DNA of 64,000 bases from the NCBI RefSeq assembly GCF_900111995.1, contig NZ_FOKF01000007.1:93328-157327 (forward strand). Reading direction: 5' to 3'. Position 1 is the stretch's first letter, and each line of letters starts with the position of its first letter. The DNA comes from Collimonas sp. OK607 (GTDB lineage: Bacteria; Pseudomonadota; Gammaproteobacteria; Burkholderiales; Burkholderiaceae_D). The position numbers were made by a program, and so were the translations under genes. The notes beneath the pieces were generated by a model, which was not told the origin of the DNA, searched no databases, and worked only from the letters and a program-made list of their open reading frames with translations. Below are positions 10,615 through 18,472 of this stretch, piece after piece.

Positions 10615-11102
10615 TGACAGACGCGATTACAAAAAAGGCGCTCTGAGCCGGGCTCAGTGTAGTGTTTCGTATTTGGCGGCACGAATAAAAGTGAAGGATT
10701 TTTGTTCCAGACTAGGCGCGCGCCGGAGCGATAGTGAACTATCGCAAGGATGCGCAACGACGTATGGGGCAAAAAGACGAACTTTTATGTGCCGACAGGT
10801 GCGAAACACTGCACTAGTGTCCCAGGCAAGCGCCTTTTATGACAGGTTATTCAGTGCCGCCATTTTACCGGATTTCAGAGGGTAAAACCGACAAATCAAA
10901 GGGCTGAAGATATTGCCTTCCGGTATAACAAGGAAAGCGATTCATCTACATACTCCTACAAGTATCTTAAAAGCATCTTAAAGCATGGGCCATAAGAGCC
11001 TCTTTTAATCTTTCCTGGCGGGAGTATATGAGTTTTTATTGCAACTTGGAAAGTATAAATGCCATTTTTGCCTTTATATGCCGATACCTGGACTAGGGCA
11101 AC
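10615..11102. other. 488-bp non-coding stretch upstream of lepA
   Basis: No convincing gene is visible here. The lepA-proximal half is filled by the imperfect palindrome described separately (10633-10838). The distal half (10840-11100) is AT-richer and holds short runs such as AGTATCTTAAAAGCATCTTAAAGCATG, with the near-repeat AGCATCTTAAA, but no clear terminator for the glutaredoxin-like gene that ends at 11103. The lepA promoter must be somewhere in this stretch; I could not pick a convincing -35/-10 pair. Confidence 0.6.
10633..10838. repeat. Long imperfect inverted repeat (about 206 bp)
   Basis: The two halves are partly complementary along their whole length. The outer arms are AAAAGGCGCT (10633-10642) and AGCGCCTTTT (10829-10838). 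Inner matching boxes include AGTGTAGTGTTTCG against CGAAACACTGCACT, ATAAAAGT against ACTTTTAT, and TTTTTG against CAAAAA. The centre is the perfect hairpin GCGATAGT-GA-ACTATCGC (10728-10745). The geometry is nearly symmetric around 10736. No reading frame is evident. It could be a palindromic mobile repeat or a structured leader of lepA. Confidence 0.75.
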
Positions 11103-11381
11103 TCAGCCGCCTTCACTTAAAAATTTCTTTACCGATTCAACATCAAGAAAATAATGACAAAGTTGCATCAGCGCCCCGCCATCCCTGCTTGCTGAAAGCA
11201 CCGGCACCAGCTCGTCGTACTTAGCCACCAGATCGGGGTGATCATCGACATCGATCACTTCTACGTCAAACCAGCCCGCATTGTTCTCATCAGGCGCTTG
11301 CAAAGCCAACAACGCCTGCAACATGTCTTCGCAAAGATGGCAGTAAGATCGGCTATACAGCGTGAAGTGAATTTCTGACAT
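11103..11381 (-). CDS. Glutaredoxin family protein (DUF836-like)
   Basis: A 92-residue thioredoxin-fold protein of the short glutaredoxin-like type (DUF836). It starts MSEIHFTLYSRSYCHLCEDM with a CxxC redox motif (C14 and C17). The ATG at 11381 has GGAG 6 bp upstream; an open frame continues further upstream to 11477 but crosses the terminator at 11430-11465, so I reject the longer start. Genes of this type often sit between the sigma-E operon and lepA in betaproteobacteria. The substrate is unknown. Confidence 0.85.
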   Translation of the reverse strand: MSEIHFTLYSRSYCHLCEDMLQALLALQAPDENNAGWFDVEVIDVDDHPDLVAKYDELVPVLSASRDGGALMQLCHYFLDVESVKKFLSEGG

Positions 11382-11429
11382 GAATGCTCCGCAACCTCTG
11401 AAGACAAAGCCTGGCAAGCCAAGACCGGC

Positions 11430-11465
11430 AAAAACAAAAAGCTGCAGGCCGTTAGGGCCTGCAGC
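11430..11465 (-). terminator. Rho-independent terminator of the sigma-E operon
   Basis: On the minus strand a perfect 10-bp stem (GCTGCAGGCC/GGCCTGCAGC, 11465-11456 with 11450-11441) with a 5-base loop is followed by TTTTTGTTTT. It lies 25-60 bp after the mucD stop codon and about 50 bp before the glutaredoxin-like gene, so it separates the stress operon from that gene. Confidence 0.9.
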
Positions 11466-11489
11466 TCCGGATAACAATCAACAGCCCGA

Positions 11490-13010
11490 TCAGTTACCTG
11501 GGCGCAGCGGTACGAATTGCGACGACTCGCCGCGACGCACCAGCAGCACAGCCATTTTCTTCGGCTCCAGCTTGGCAACCAGGGCGTTGAACTGCTTGGC
11601 GTCCTTGATATCGGTATTGTTCAAGCGTTGCACCAGGTCACCGGCACGCAAACCGACCCGACCCGCACTACCTTCGGCAGACTCGACCAGCACGCCACCT
11701 TCGACGCCCAACTCTTTCTTTTTGGCGTCGGTCAAATCACTGACGATCAGACCAAGCGCATTGGCAACCTGCGGCTCCTTCTTCGGCTTCGGAGTGTCAT
11801 CCGAGGCGATTTTGTCGGCCGCCAGTTCCGTAATCACGATCGGGAAGTCGCGGCTGCTGCCCTTACGCCAGACGCTGATCGTACCGCGCGCTCCCGGCTT
11901 GGTATTGCCGACTAGGCGCGGCAAGTCGTTAGCTTTCTCAATTGCCACACCGTTGAATTTCAAGATGATGTCGCCAGCCTGCAAGCCAGCCTTGGCGGCC
12001 GGACCATCAGCCTCGACCCTGGCGACCAGCGCGCCTTCGGCCTTGGGCAAGCCCAGCGACTCGGCCACATCCTTGGTCACTTCGCCGATCTGCACGCCAA
12101 TCCGGCCGCGAGTAACTTTACCCGTTGTTTTCAGCTGGTCCGACACGCGCATGGCTTCATCAATCGGCACCGCAAACGAAATTCCCATGAAACCGCCGGA
12201 GCGGCTATAGATTTGCGAATTTATACCGACCACTTCGCCGCGCATATTGATCAACGGGCCGCCGGAATTACCGGGATTGACGGCGACGTCGGTCTGGATC
12301 AAAGGCAGGTAGTCGCCGGTATCGCGCGCTTTCGCCGAAATGATGCCGGCGGTCACAGTGTTTTCCAGGCCGAACGGCGAGCCGATCGCCAATACCCACT
12401 CGCCGGCCCTGATCTTGTCGGAATCGCCGATCGTCAAGCGTGGCAAGTTGGCGCCGTCGATTTTCAACAAGGCGACGTCGCTGCGGGTATCCGCGCCGAT
12501 CACCTTGGCTTTGAATTCGCGCTTGTCGGTCAGCGTTACATACACTTCGCTGGCGCCGTCGATCACGTGCGCATTGGTCATGACGTAACCATCGGCCGAA
12601 ATCACGAAACCGGAACCCACGCCGCGTGGCACTTCTTCCTGCGGCTTGGGCTCAGCCTTACGGCCGCGTGGCGCCGGAGCCTGCGGGCGCGGCGTATTGG
12701 GAACCGGGACACCAAAAAAACGACGGAAGAAATCTTGCATTTCGGCGTCGCTAGGATCGTCCGAATCACCCTGGCCGGAGCCGGCTTTGACTTTTTCCGT
12801 GGTGCGGATATTGACTACTGCAGGACCGGTTTTTTCGACGATATCGGTAAAGTCCGGCAATCCGGATACCGGTGCAGCGATCGCCTGGGGGCCGACGCCA
12901 GCCATGACAGGAACAAAAAGAGCTGCGGTGACGCCAACGACACCCGCGACACTGACAACCATTGCAGACAAAACGTAACGAACCGGACCAGCCGTTTTCA
13001 TCATAGTCAT
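11490..13010 (-). CDS. mucD: Do-family periplasmic serine endoprotease (MucD/DegQ)
   Basis: A DegP/DegQ-type protease that degrades or refolds misfolded envelope proteins. From the ATG at 13010 it is 506 residues: a hydrophobic signal segment in the first 45 residues, a trypsin-like domain with the triad H148 (TNAHVID), D178 (DVALLKI) and S249 (GNSGGPL), then two PDZ domains. A Pro/Lys-rich linker (APRGRKAEPKPQEE) precedes the protease core. An in-frame TTG at 13037 would give 515 residues but overlaps rseB, and I prefer the ATG. It is the last gene of the rpoE-rseA-rseB operon, which fits control by sigma-E. Confidence 0.95.
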   Translation of the reverse strand: MTMMKTAGPVRYVLSAMVVSVAGVVGVTAALFVPVMAGVGPQAIAAPVSGLPDFTDIVEKTGPAVVNIRTTEKVKAGSGQGDSDDPSDAEMQDFFRRFFGVPVPNTPRPQAPAPRGRKAEPKPQEEVPRGVGSGFVISADGYVMTNAHVIDGASEVYVTLTDKREFKAKVIGADTRSDVALLKIDGANLPRLTIGDSDKIRAGEWVLAIGSPFGLENTVTAGIISAKARDTGDYLPLIQTDVAVNPGNSGGPLINMRGEVVGINSQIYSRSGGFMGISFAVPIDEAMRVSDQLKTTGKVTRGRIGVQIGEVTKDVAESLGLPKAEGALVARVEADGPAAKAGLQAGDIILKFNGVAIEKANDLPRLVGNTKPGARGTISVWRKGSSRDFPIVITELAADKIASDDTPKPKKEPQVANALGLIVSDLTDAKKKELGVEGGVLVESAEGSAGRVGLRAGDLVQRLNNTDIKDAKQFNALVAKLEPKKMAVLLVRRGESSQFVPLRPGN

Positions 13011-13017
13011 ATAAATT

Positions 13018-14046
13018 TTATTTGTTTTTGAGTTCAATCGAATTCGCTACCTGCCGCATCGCCGCCGGCGGTACATCGCCAACAATCGTCAACCAGTATT
13101 CCCCCTGGCGCTTACCCACGATATTCAATGCTCCCTGCTGCAAGGATCCTTCGGTACGGCTTTGACTGCCCGGTTCGATAAATATGGAAATCGCCACCAG
13201 CCCGTCTGAAAAAATCAGCTGCGAAACCTCGCGCCGCGTTACCGGCGTACCGGGAGCGCTCTTAGCAGCCGGCGCATCTGCCACCATACGCTTGAGTTCG
13301 CGTACTTTCTTGAAACCCGGAGGCATGCCGGTAACTGTCCACTCATTCAGGTTGGACGGATTGATTGCACTGTTTTCCGTATGCCAGAAATTAGTGTTGC
13401 CAAAGCTCGGCTTCAATAGATTGTGGTCGATATTGCCGATCGCAATTTGGGTAAATGAAATCTGCTCGATGATTTCATTCTTGCCATTCAGCGTTTGCGC
13501 CCGCAACAACAAGCCGGATTTTTTTTCTGCCCAGAGCTTGTAACCATAACGCATGTTGTCTCTGGGTTCCAGCAGCACGGCCTGGCAATCAAAACCGGCA
13601 ACCCGCCCGGTCTCACCCATTTTCACATTGTAATAGTCGGTCAGGTCCGCTGGCAGTGCCGCCAAAATGGCAGGGAAGCCGTCTTGTGTGACGCGCCTCT
13701 CGACTATCTTGGTCTTGACCTCCGGCATATAGCAGGTGACATCCTCGTTACGCCGGATATATTCGCGCGGCTGGCCATCGAGGATTTCCAATTTTTCTAT
13801 TTCATTCCGGCCATCCAGCATATGCGTAATACGCGACGTGCGTATCTGGTTTGCCTGCTGATAGATGAAAGTACCGGAATAATTCAGTCTTTGCGCCGCC
13901 GACTGGATTTTTTTCAGCAGCGTCTGCGCCTCCTGCTTGTCGGCTGCATTTGCAGCCGCATTTGCGCCATCGGTGCCTTCCGCTTGCGCGGAAAGCACCA
14001 TGACCAGCGACAGAACAACTCCTAGCAAGACCCGCGTCTGCCGCAT
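13018..14046 (-). CDS. rseB: Sigma-E regulatory protein RseB/MucB
   Basis: RseB is a periplasmic protein that binds RseA and protects it from proteolysis, and it senses mislocalised lipoproteins or LPS. The protein has the MucB/RseB two-domain pattern (LNYSGTFIYQQANQIRTSRI at its start) and ends with NIVGKRQGEYWLTIVGDVPP. I start it at the ATG at 14046, one base after the rseA stop, giving 342 residues with signal peptide MRQTRVLLGVVLSLVMVLSA and an AQA-type cleavage site. An ATG at 14061 overlapping rseA is the alternative. The open frame continues far upstream inside rseA, which is not coding in that frame. Confidence 0.93.
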   Translation of the reverse strand: MRQTRVLLGVVLSLVMVLSAQAEGTDGANAAANAADKQEAQTLLKKIQSAAQRLNYSGTFIYQQANQIRTSRITHMLDGRNEIEKLEILDGQPREYIRRNEDVTCYMPEVKTKIVERRVTQDGFPAILAALPADLTDYYNVKMGETGRVAGFDCQAVLLEPRDNMRYGYKLWAEKKSGLLLRAQTLNGKNEIIEQISFTQIAIGNIDHNLLKPSFGNTNFWHTENSAINPSNLNEWTVTGMPPGFKKVRELKRMVADAPAAKSAPGTPVTRREVSQLIFSDGLVAISIFIEPGSQSRTEGSLQQGALNIVGKRQGEYWLTIVGDVPPAAMRQVANSIELKNK

Positions 14047-14047
14047 G

Positions 14048-14680
14048 TTAGTTATTAGCATCAGGTGCGTATGTGGCCGGCCGTGCGTATTGCGCAGCGC
14101 TATAGAGGGAGGGAGAGAAACGTTGATGCGCCACCAGATATTCATCCATCCGTGGATCCCGTAACACTTCTCCGTTACGCGTGACGGCGTGATCGTCGCC
14201 GACTGCAGATGCCGAAGCCAGGGCCAGTTGCGACGTTGCCGCCCCATTGGACGCCGGGCCGCCGACCACCGCCGTTTGCGGCGTGATAATGAAAGCCGCA
14301 GCCGCTACAGCCGCAGCAGCCATGCCAGGCAAGGCAAAGCGCTTGATGGAACGCCCGACGCCGCCCGTGATGCCAAAGCGCATAGACTGGCCGCCACCGA
14401 CAGCAAGACGCTCGGCAGGCTGCAAAGTGGCGGCCAGGGGCGCAGCAATAATTGCAGGCTCAGCGTCTAACCGCGCCGACATGCGGCTGAAAAAATCCGG
14501 ACTCATGGTCAACGCCATATCATCCGAACGCATGATGTCGCCTATCTGGTGATAGACGTCCCATGTGTCGCGACCTTCAGTTTGACGCAAAGCAGCCATT
14601 GCCATATCCACATAGGCATTAGACAACTCACCGTCAGCCAAGGCAGAAATCTGCTCTTGGGTTATATCTTTGGTATTCAT
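14048..14680 (-). CDS. rseA: Anti-sigma-E factor RseA/MucA
   Basis: RseA is the inner-membrane anti-sigma factor that holds RpoE inactive until regulated proteolysis. Residues 1-60 form the cytoplasmic sigma-binding domain (ISALADGELS, then WDVYHQIGDIMRSDDMA). An Ala-rich membrane helix lies at about 115-133, followed by a periplasmic tail of about 75 residues for RseB binding and cleavage. The gene follows rpoE after 67 bp and touches rseB. Confidence 0.92.
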   Translation of the reverse strand: MNTKDITQEQISALADGELSNAYVDMAMAALRQTEGRDTWDVYHQIGDIMRSDDMALTMSPDFFSRMSARLDAEPAIIAAPLAATLQPAERLAVGGGQSMRFGITGGVGRSIKRFALPGMAAAAVAAAAFIITPQTAVVGGPASNGAATSQLALASASAVGDDHAVTRNGEVLRDPRMDEYLVAHQRFSPSLYSAAQYARPATYAPDANN

Positions 14681-14747
14681 ATGTCACCTTAAAACCAGGC
14701 CAACCCCTTCGTTCCCGAAAAACCACTATCTTTTTTTTAACGTTTTT

Positions 14748-15350
14748 TCACCAACGTTTGTCGATGGCCGTATCCAGCAATGGCCTCAACTTATCTGCGA
14801 TAGCTTCCCGTGCCCTGAATATCCGACTGCGCACCGTTCCTATCGGACATCCCATTGCCTCAGCAATCTCGTCATAACTCAAACCCTCTATCTCACGTAA
14901 GGTAATCGCCGTACGCAACTCTGCCGGCAAAGCCTCCATCGCAGTATTCACGGTTTGCGCTATCTGCTTGGTGGCCAGCAAAGATTCCGGGGTGTTTATA
15001 TCCCTTAGTTGCTCGCCATCGTCAAAAGTTTCTGCTTCTTCAGAATTTGCTTCTGTCGAGGTGGGCGCCCTGCGTCCCTGAGTCACCAAATAATTCTTAG
15101 CAGTATTTATGCCAATCCGATACAACCAGGTATAAAAGGCCGAGTCGCCCCTAAACTGAGGCAGTGCCCGGTACGCCTTGATAAAGGCTTCCTGCACAAC
15201 ATCCTCAGCTTCTGCCTGATCGCGTACCAGTCGCGACACAAGACGCATCAGCTTGCGTTGGTATTTAATAACCAAGAGCTCGAACGCCTTCTTATCGCCA
15301 CGCTGTACGCGCTCGACAAGCAGTTGATCAATTTCGCGTTCTGTCGTCAA
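14748..15350 (-). CDS. rpoE: RNA polymerase sigma factor RpoE (sigma-E/AlgU)
   Basis: An ECF sigma factor for envelope stress, 200 residues. Region 2 (AFELLVIKYQRKLMRLVSRL, then AEDVVQEAFIKAYRALPQFR) and region 4 (REIEGLSYDEIAEAMGCPIG) are clear. The start is a TTG at 15350, which matches family N-termini (TEREIDQLLVERVQRGDKKA) and has a purine-rich GGGGA just upstream; the nearby ATG is out of frame. The gene is preceded by a sigma-E-type promoter about 45 bp upstream. Confidence 0.96.
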   Translation of the reverse strand: MTTEREIDQLLVERVQRGDKKAFELLVIKYQRKLMRLVSRLVRDQAEAEDVVQEAFIKAYRALPQFRGDSAFYTWLYRIGINTAKNYLVTQGRRAPTSTEANSEEAETFDDGEQLRDINTPESLLATKQIAQTVNTAMEALPAELRTAITLREIEGLSYDEIAEAMGCPIGTVRSRIFRAREAIADKLRPLLDTAIDKRW

Positions 15351-15394
15351 TCCCCATTCCCTTGTTTTGTTGCGACCTGCATTAGGATGCCGGA

Positions 15395-15423
15395 GTAGAT
15401 AGTAAGCAATGACAAAAGTTCAA
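15395..15423 (-). promoter_or_regulatory. Sigma-E-type autoregulatory promoter of rpoE
   Basis: On the minus strand TTGAACTT (15423-15416) is followed after exactly 16 bases by TCTAC (15399-15395). This matches the GGAACTT-N15/16-TCTNA pattern known for sigma-E. It lies 45 bp before the rpoE start codon, where autoregulation would place it. Confidence 0.8.
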
Positions 15424-15431
15424 GAAAATGC

Positions 15432-15935
15432 TTATTCATTATCCAACCCAACGAGCCCTGTTTTATCCGTACGCGACGCAATCCAGCGGCATGCCACGGA
15501 TAATCTTCTGAAAGCATCATTAGAAACACTATCAGGCAGTATAGCGATTGTTCGGACCGAGCCGCTATCCAATCGAAGGCGCAGCAGCAGTAAATGTGAC
15601 CAGAGAGTGGTGCCTTCAAGCAACTTCACTGGTATTGGTATTTGTTTCGCGGCGGGTGCGGCCTTGGCCGTTGCCACATCGACAAGTCTGATATGGCCGT
15701 TTCCGGAAATATTGATTTGAACTGCTTGCCTGCTACGAGTGTAGCGCGTTATGCCGTAAATAGCCGCCGACAAACACAGCGCGGCCAGAGCAAGGCGCTC
15801 GGATAACGGTAAATCGCCTACAGCACCAACGGCAATCAGGATGCCTGCCGAGCCGGCCAGCAGACACTGCAAGCCCACCAGCGCAAACATCACCTTGGAT
15901 GGCCGGATTACGGCAGACAGGGCGATCGACATCAT
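15432..15935 (-). CDS. YgfX-like small membrane protein
   Basis: A 167-residue hypothetical protein with two adjacent membrane helices near the N-terminus (about 15-38 and 47-64), separated by a short loop, and a soluble beta-rich C-terminal part. The topology and position between fabF and rpoE fit the YgfX/CptA-like family seen in Burkholderiales. A direct function is not known, and the family assignment is by topology and synteny, not by a motif. A second ATG three bases downstream is equally possible as start. Confidence 0.7.
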   Translation of the reverse strand: MMSIALSAVIRPSKVMFALVGLQCLLAGSAGILIAVGAVGDLPLSERLALAALCLSAAIYGITRYTRSRQAVQINISGNGHIRLVDVATAKAAPAAKQIPIPVKLLEGTTLWSHLLLLRLRLDSGSVRTIAILPDSVSNDAFRRLSVACRWIASRTDKTGLVGLDNE

Positions 15936-15952
15936 GAGAGGTTAAAGCGAAA

Positions 15953-15984
15953 TTCGAACCGGTCTCGACAGAGACCGGTTCGAA
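15953..15984 (-). terminator. Hairpin terminator after fabF
   Basis: A perfect 14-bp stem (TTCGAACCGGTCTC / GAGACCGGTTCGAA) with a 4-base loop lies 16 bp after the fabF stop. On the minus strand it is followed by TTTCGCTTT, a weak T-tract. It separates the fatty-acid cluster from the YgfX-like gene and the sigma-E operon. Confidence 0.7.
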
Positions 15985-15999
15985 GCCTGTTGCAAAATT

Positions 16000-17241
16000 T
16001 TAAATTTTGCCAAAAACCAGGGTGCCATTCGTGCCGCCAAAGCCGAATGAATTTTTGACTGCGATGTCTATTTTCATGTCCCGTGCCGTGTTGGCGCAGT
16101 AATCGAGATCACACTCAGGATCTTGATTGAAAATATTGGTCGTCGGCGGCGAGATTTGATTATGCAGAGCCAGCACTGTAAATACCGACTCCAGTCCACC
16201 GGCGCCACCCAACAGATGCCCGGTCATCGACTTGGTCGAATTCACCACCAGCTTATAAGCATGATCGCCGAAAGCCGCCTTGATCGCTTCCGTTTCATTC
16301 TTGTCGCCCAATGGTGTCGAAGTACCATGTGCATTCAGATATTGCACCTGGTCGGCGTTGACGCCGGCATCGCGCAAGGCATTGCCAACGCAACGACGCG
16401 GGCCATCCAGGCTAGGAGCAGTCATGTGATAAGCATCGCCACTCATGCCGAAGCCGAGCAGTTCCGCATAAATCTTGGCGCCGCGCGCCTTGGCATGTTC
16501 GTATTCTTCGAGCACCAGCACGCCGGCGCCCTCACCTAATACGAAACCGTCGCGGTCCTTGTCCCATGGACGCGAAGCCGTGGCGGGATCGTCATTACGC
16601 GACGACAATGCACGCGCTGACGCAAAACCGCCGACGCCCAACGGCGACACGCTTGACTCCGCACCGCCGGCAATCATCACATCGGCGTCGCCGTACTGAA
16701 TCATGCGTCCGGCAGCACCGATACAATGCAAGCCCGTAGTACAGGCAGTCACGATCGCCAGATTCGGTCCTTTTAGACCGTATTTGATCGACAGATTGCC
16801 TGAAATCATGTTGATGATCGAAGCCGGGATGAAGAACGGGCTGATCCGGCGCGGACCGCGAGCGGTCAGTTCGGCATGCGTTTCTTCGATCAAAGGCAAA
16901 CCACCAATGCCGGAGCCGATGATGACGCCTATCCGCTCAGCATTAGTTTCAGTTACTTCCAGGCCACTGTCTTGCATCGCCTGCATCCCTGCCGCCATGC
17001 CATAGTGGATAAAAGTATCCATATGCCGTGCTTCTTTGGCAGGAATGTAATCTTCGATATTGAAGCCCTTCACTTCTCCCGCAAAACGCGTGGAAAAAGC
17101 GGTGGCGTCAAACTTGGTGATGGCTGCGATCCCTGATTTGCCTGAGATAATCGCACTCCACGCATCGGCAATCGTATTGCCGACCGGTGAAATGCAACCC
17201 AGGCCAGTTATCACAACGCGGCGTTCACGTGTGCGGCTCAA
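16000..17241 (-). CDS. fabF: 3-oxoacyl-ACP synthase II
   Basis: FabF elongates acyl-ACP by decarboxylative condensation with malonyl-ACP. The 413-residue protein has the nucleophile C167 in VTACTTG, the first His in [11 protein letters not shown] and the second in [14 protein letters not shown], plus the glycine-rich C-terminal NSFGFGGTN. It lies 30 bp after acpP, the standard acpP-fabF order. Confidence 0.98.
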   Translation of the reverse strand: MSRTRERRVVITGLGCISPVGNTIADAWSAIISGKSGIAAITKFDATAFSTRFAGEVKGFNIEDYIPAKEARHMDTFIHYGMAAGMQAMQDSGLEVTETNAERIGVIIGSGIGGLPLIEETHAELTARGPRRISPFFIPASIINMISGNLSIKYGLKGPNLAIVTACTTGLHCIGAAGRMIQYGDADVMIAGGAESSVSPLGVGGFASARALSSRNDDPATASRPWDKDRDGFVLGEGAGVLVLEEYEHAKARGAKIYAELLGFGMSGDAYHMTAPSLDGPRRCVGNALRDAGVNADQVQYLNAHGTSTPLGDKNETEAIKAAFGDHAYKLVVNSTKSMTGHLLGGAGGLESVFTVLALHNQISPPTTNIFNQDPECDLDYCANTARDMKIDIAVKNSFGFGGTNGTLVFGKI

Positions 17242-17271
17242 GCGGTTCTCCTGGATACATTCAAAGCTTGC

Positions 17272-17514
17272 TTAGGCAGCCTTAACGTGGGCCTTAGCGT
17301 AATCAATAGCTTGTTGCACTGTAGTAATTTTTTCAGCTTGTTCGTCAGGGATTTCCATTTCGAACTCATCTTCCAGTGCCATCACCAGTTCAACTGTGTC
17401 GAGTGAGTCAGCACCCAGATCGTTAACAAATGACGATTCGATCTTGATGTCAGCTTCTGCGACGCCCAGTTGCTCAGCGACGATTTTTTTAACGCGTTGT
17501 TCGATATCGGACAT
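17272..17514 (-). CDS. acpP: Acyl carrier protein
   Basis: An 80-residue acidic carrier of growing fatty acyl chains. The DSL motif in [10 protein letters not shown] places the phosphopantetheine serine at S37. The start has a GGAG Shine-Dalgarno (AATGGAGGCATCACATG). A 178-bp gap with its own promoter-like sequence precedes it, so it can be expressed at higher level than fabG upstream. Confidence 0.98.
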   Translation of the reverse strand: MSDIEQRVKKIVAEQLGVAEADIKIESSFVNDLGADSLDTVELVMALEDEFEMEIPDEQAEKITTVQQAIDYAKAHVKAA

Positions 17515-17591
17515 GTGATGCCTCCATTAGGTTACAGAAAGTGCGCGCATTTTAGCAGGTTTGCGCATTGAAAATTTACTTTCGACATTAG

Positions 17592-17619
17592 TCTTTAACA
17601 TTTACCAAAACTATGTCAA
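17592..17619 (-). promoter_or_regulatory. Probable acpP promoter
   Basis: On the minus strand a perfect -35 TTGACA (17619-17614) is followed after 16 bases by TAAAGA (17597-17592). About 75 bp remain to the acpP start. Just upstream (17633-17649) GGTACTA occurs twice at a 10-bp period, a possible operator. The -10 is weak, so the exact element is uncertain. Confidence 0.5.
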
Positions 17620-17692
17620 AAGCTTCTAAATTGGTACTAAATGGTACTACTTACATTTAACTCTGATTTAAGCCCGAAACTGCAAGCCCGTT

Positions 17693-18472
17693 TCAGCTCA
17701 TGTACATGCCGCCATTCACGTGCAAAGTGGTGCCCGTGATATAGCTGGCTTGTGGCGATGCCAGGAAAACCACAGCCGCCGCCACATCATCTGCAGCACC
17801 CAGCCGCCCCAGCGGAATCTGTTGCAGCAATGCAGCGTGCTGCTGCTCACCCAGATCCTTGGTCATATCGGTATCGATAAAACCCGGTGCAACGCAATTG
17901 ACCGTAATGTTGCGGCTGCCGATCTCGCGCGCCAGCGCCCGGCTCATGCCGGATACGCCGGCCTTGGCCGCAGCATAGTTCATTTGCCCCGGATTACCAG
18001 CCGAACCGACTACCGAGGTGATATTGATGATACGGCCGTGCTTGGCTTTCATCATGCCACGCAGGACCGCGCGCGACAAACGCGCTACAGCGGTCAGGTT
18101 GGTGGCGATGACGGCGTCCCATTCCTCGTCCTTCATGCGCATTGCCAGTTGATCCTGGGTAATGCCGGCATTATTGACAAGAATCGACAGGCCGCCGAAT
18201 TCCTTCTGCGTCAACTCGACGGCCGCCGCACAACCGGCAGCGTCATTCACATTCAACACAATACCGCGGCCCTGGCCCGGCTGACTGGCTTCCATATACT
18301 CTGTGATCGCCGCTGCGCCCGCTTCGGAGGTTGCGGTGCCAATTACCTTGGCGCCGCGCCGGAGCAATTGCAATGCGATAGCCCGGCCGATTCCGCGCGA
18401 GGCGCCGGTGACCAAAGCCACCTGCCCGGCTAAATTCTGCGAGTCTGAATTTTCTGTATTTTGTATAGTCAC
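17693..18472 (-). CDS. fabG: 3-oxoacyl-ACP reductase
   Basis: FabG is the NADPH-dependent first reduction step of fatty-acid elongation. The 259-residue SDR protein has the cofactor motif TGASRGIG at 22-29, NNAG at 100-103, and the catalytic S153, Y166 and K170. The first 14 residues (MTIQNTENSDSQNL) are a short extra lead. The start overlaps fabD by 4 bp. Confidence 0.97.
   Translation of the reverse strand: MTIQNTENSDSQNLAGQVALVTGASRGIGRAIALQLLRRGAKVIGTATSEAGAAAITEYMEASQPGQGRGIVLNVNDAAGCAAAVELTQKEFGGLSILVNNAGITQDQLAMRMKDEEWDAVIATNLTAVARLSRAVLRGMMKAKHGRIINITSVVGSAGNPGQMNYAAAKAGVSGMSRALAREIGSRNITVNCVAPGFIDTDMTKDLGEQQHAALLQQIPLGRLGAADDVAAAVVFLASPQASYITGTTLHVNGGMYMS

Noticed and set aside
14062..14247. 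Long N-terminal extension of rseB into rseA
   Set aside because: It would overlap the coding sequence of rseA by about 200 bp and lacks a signal peptide; the start next to the rseA stop gives a proper one.
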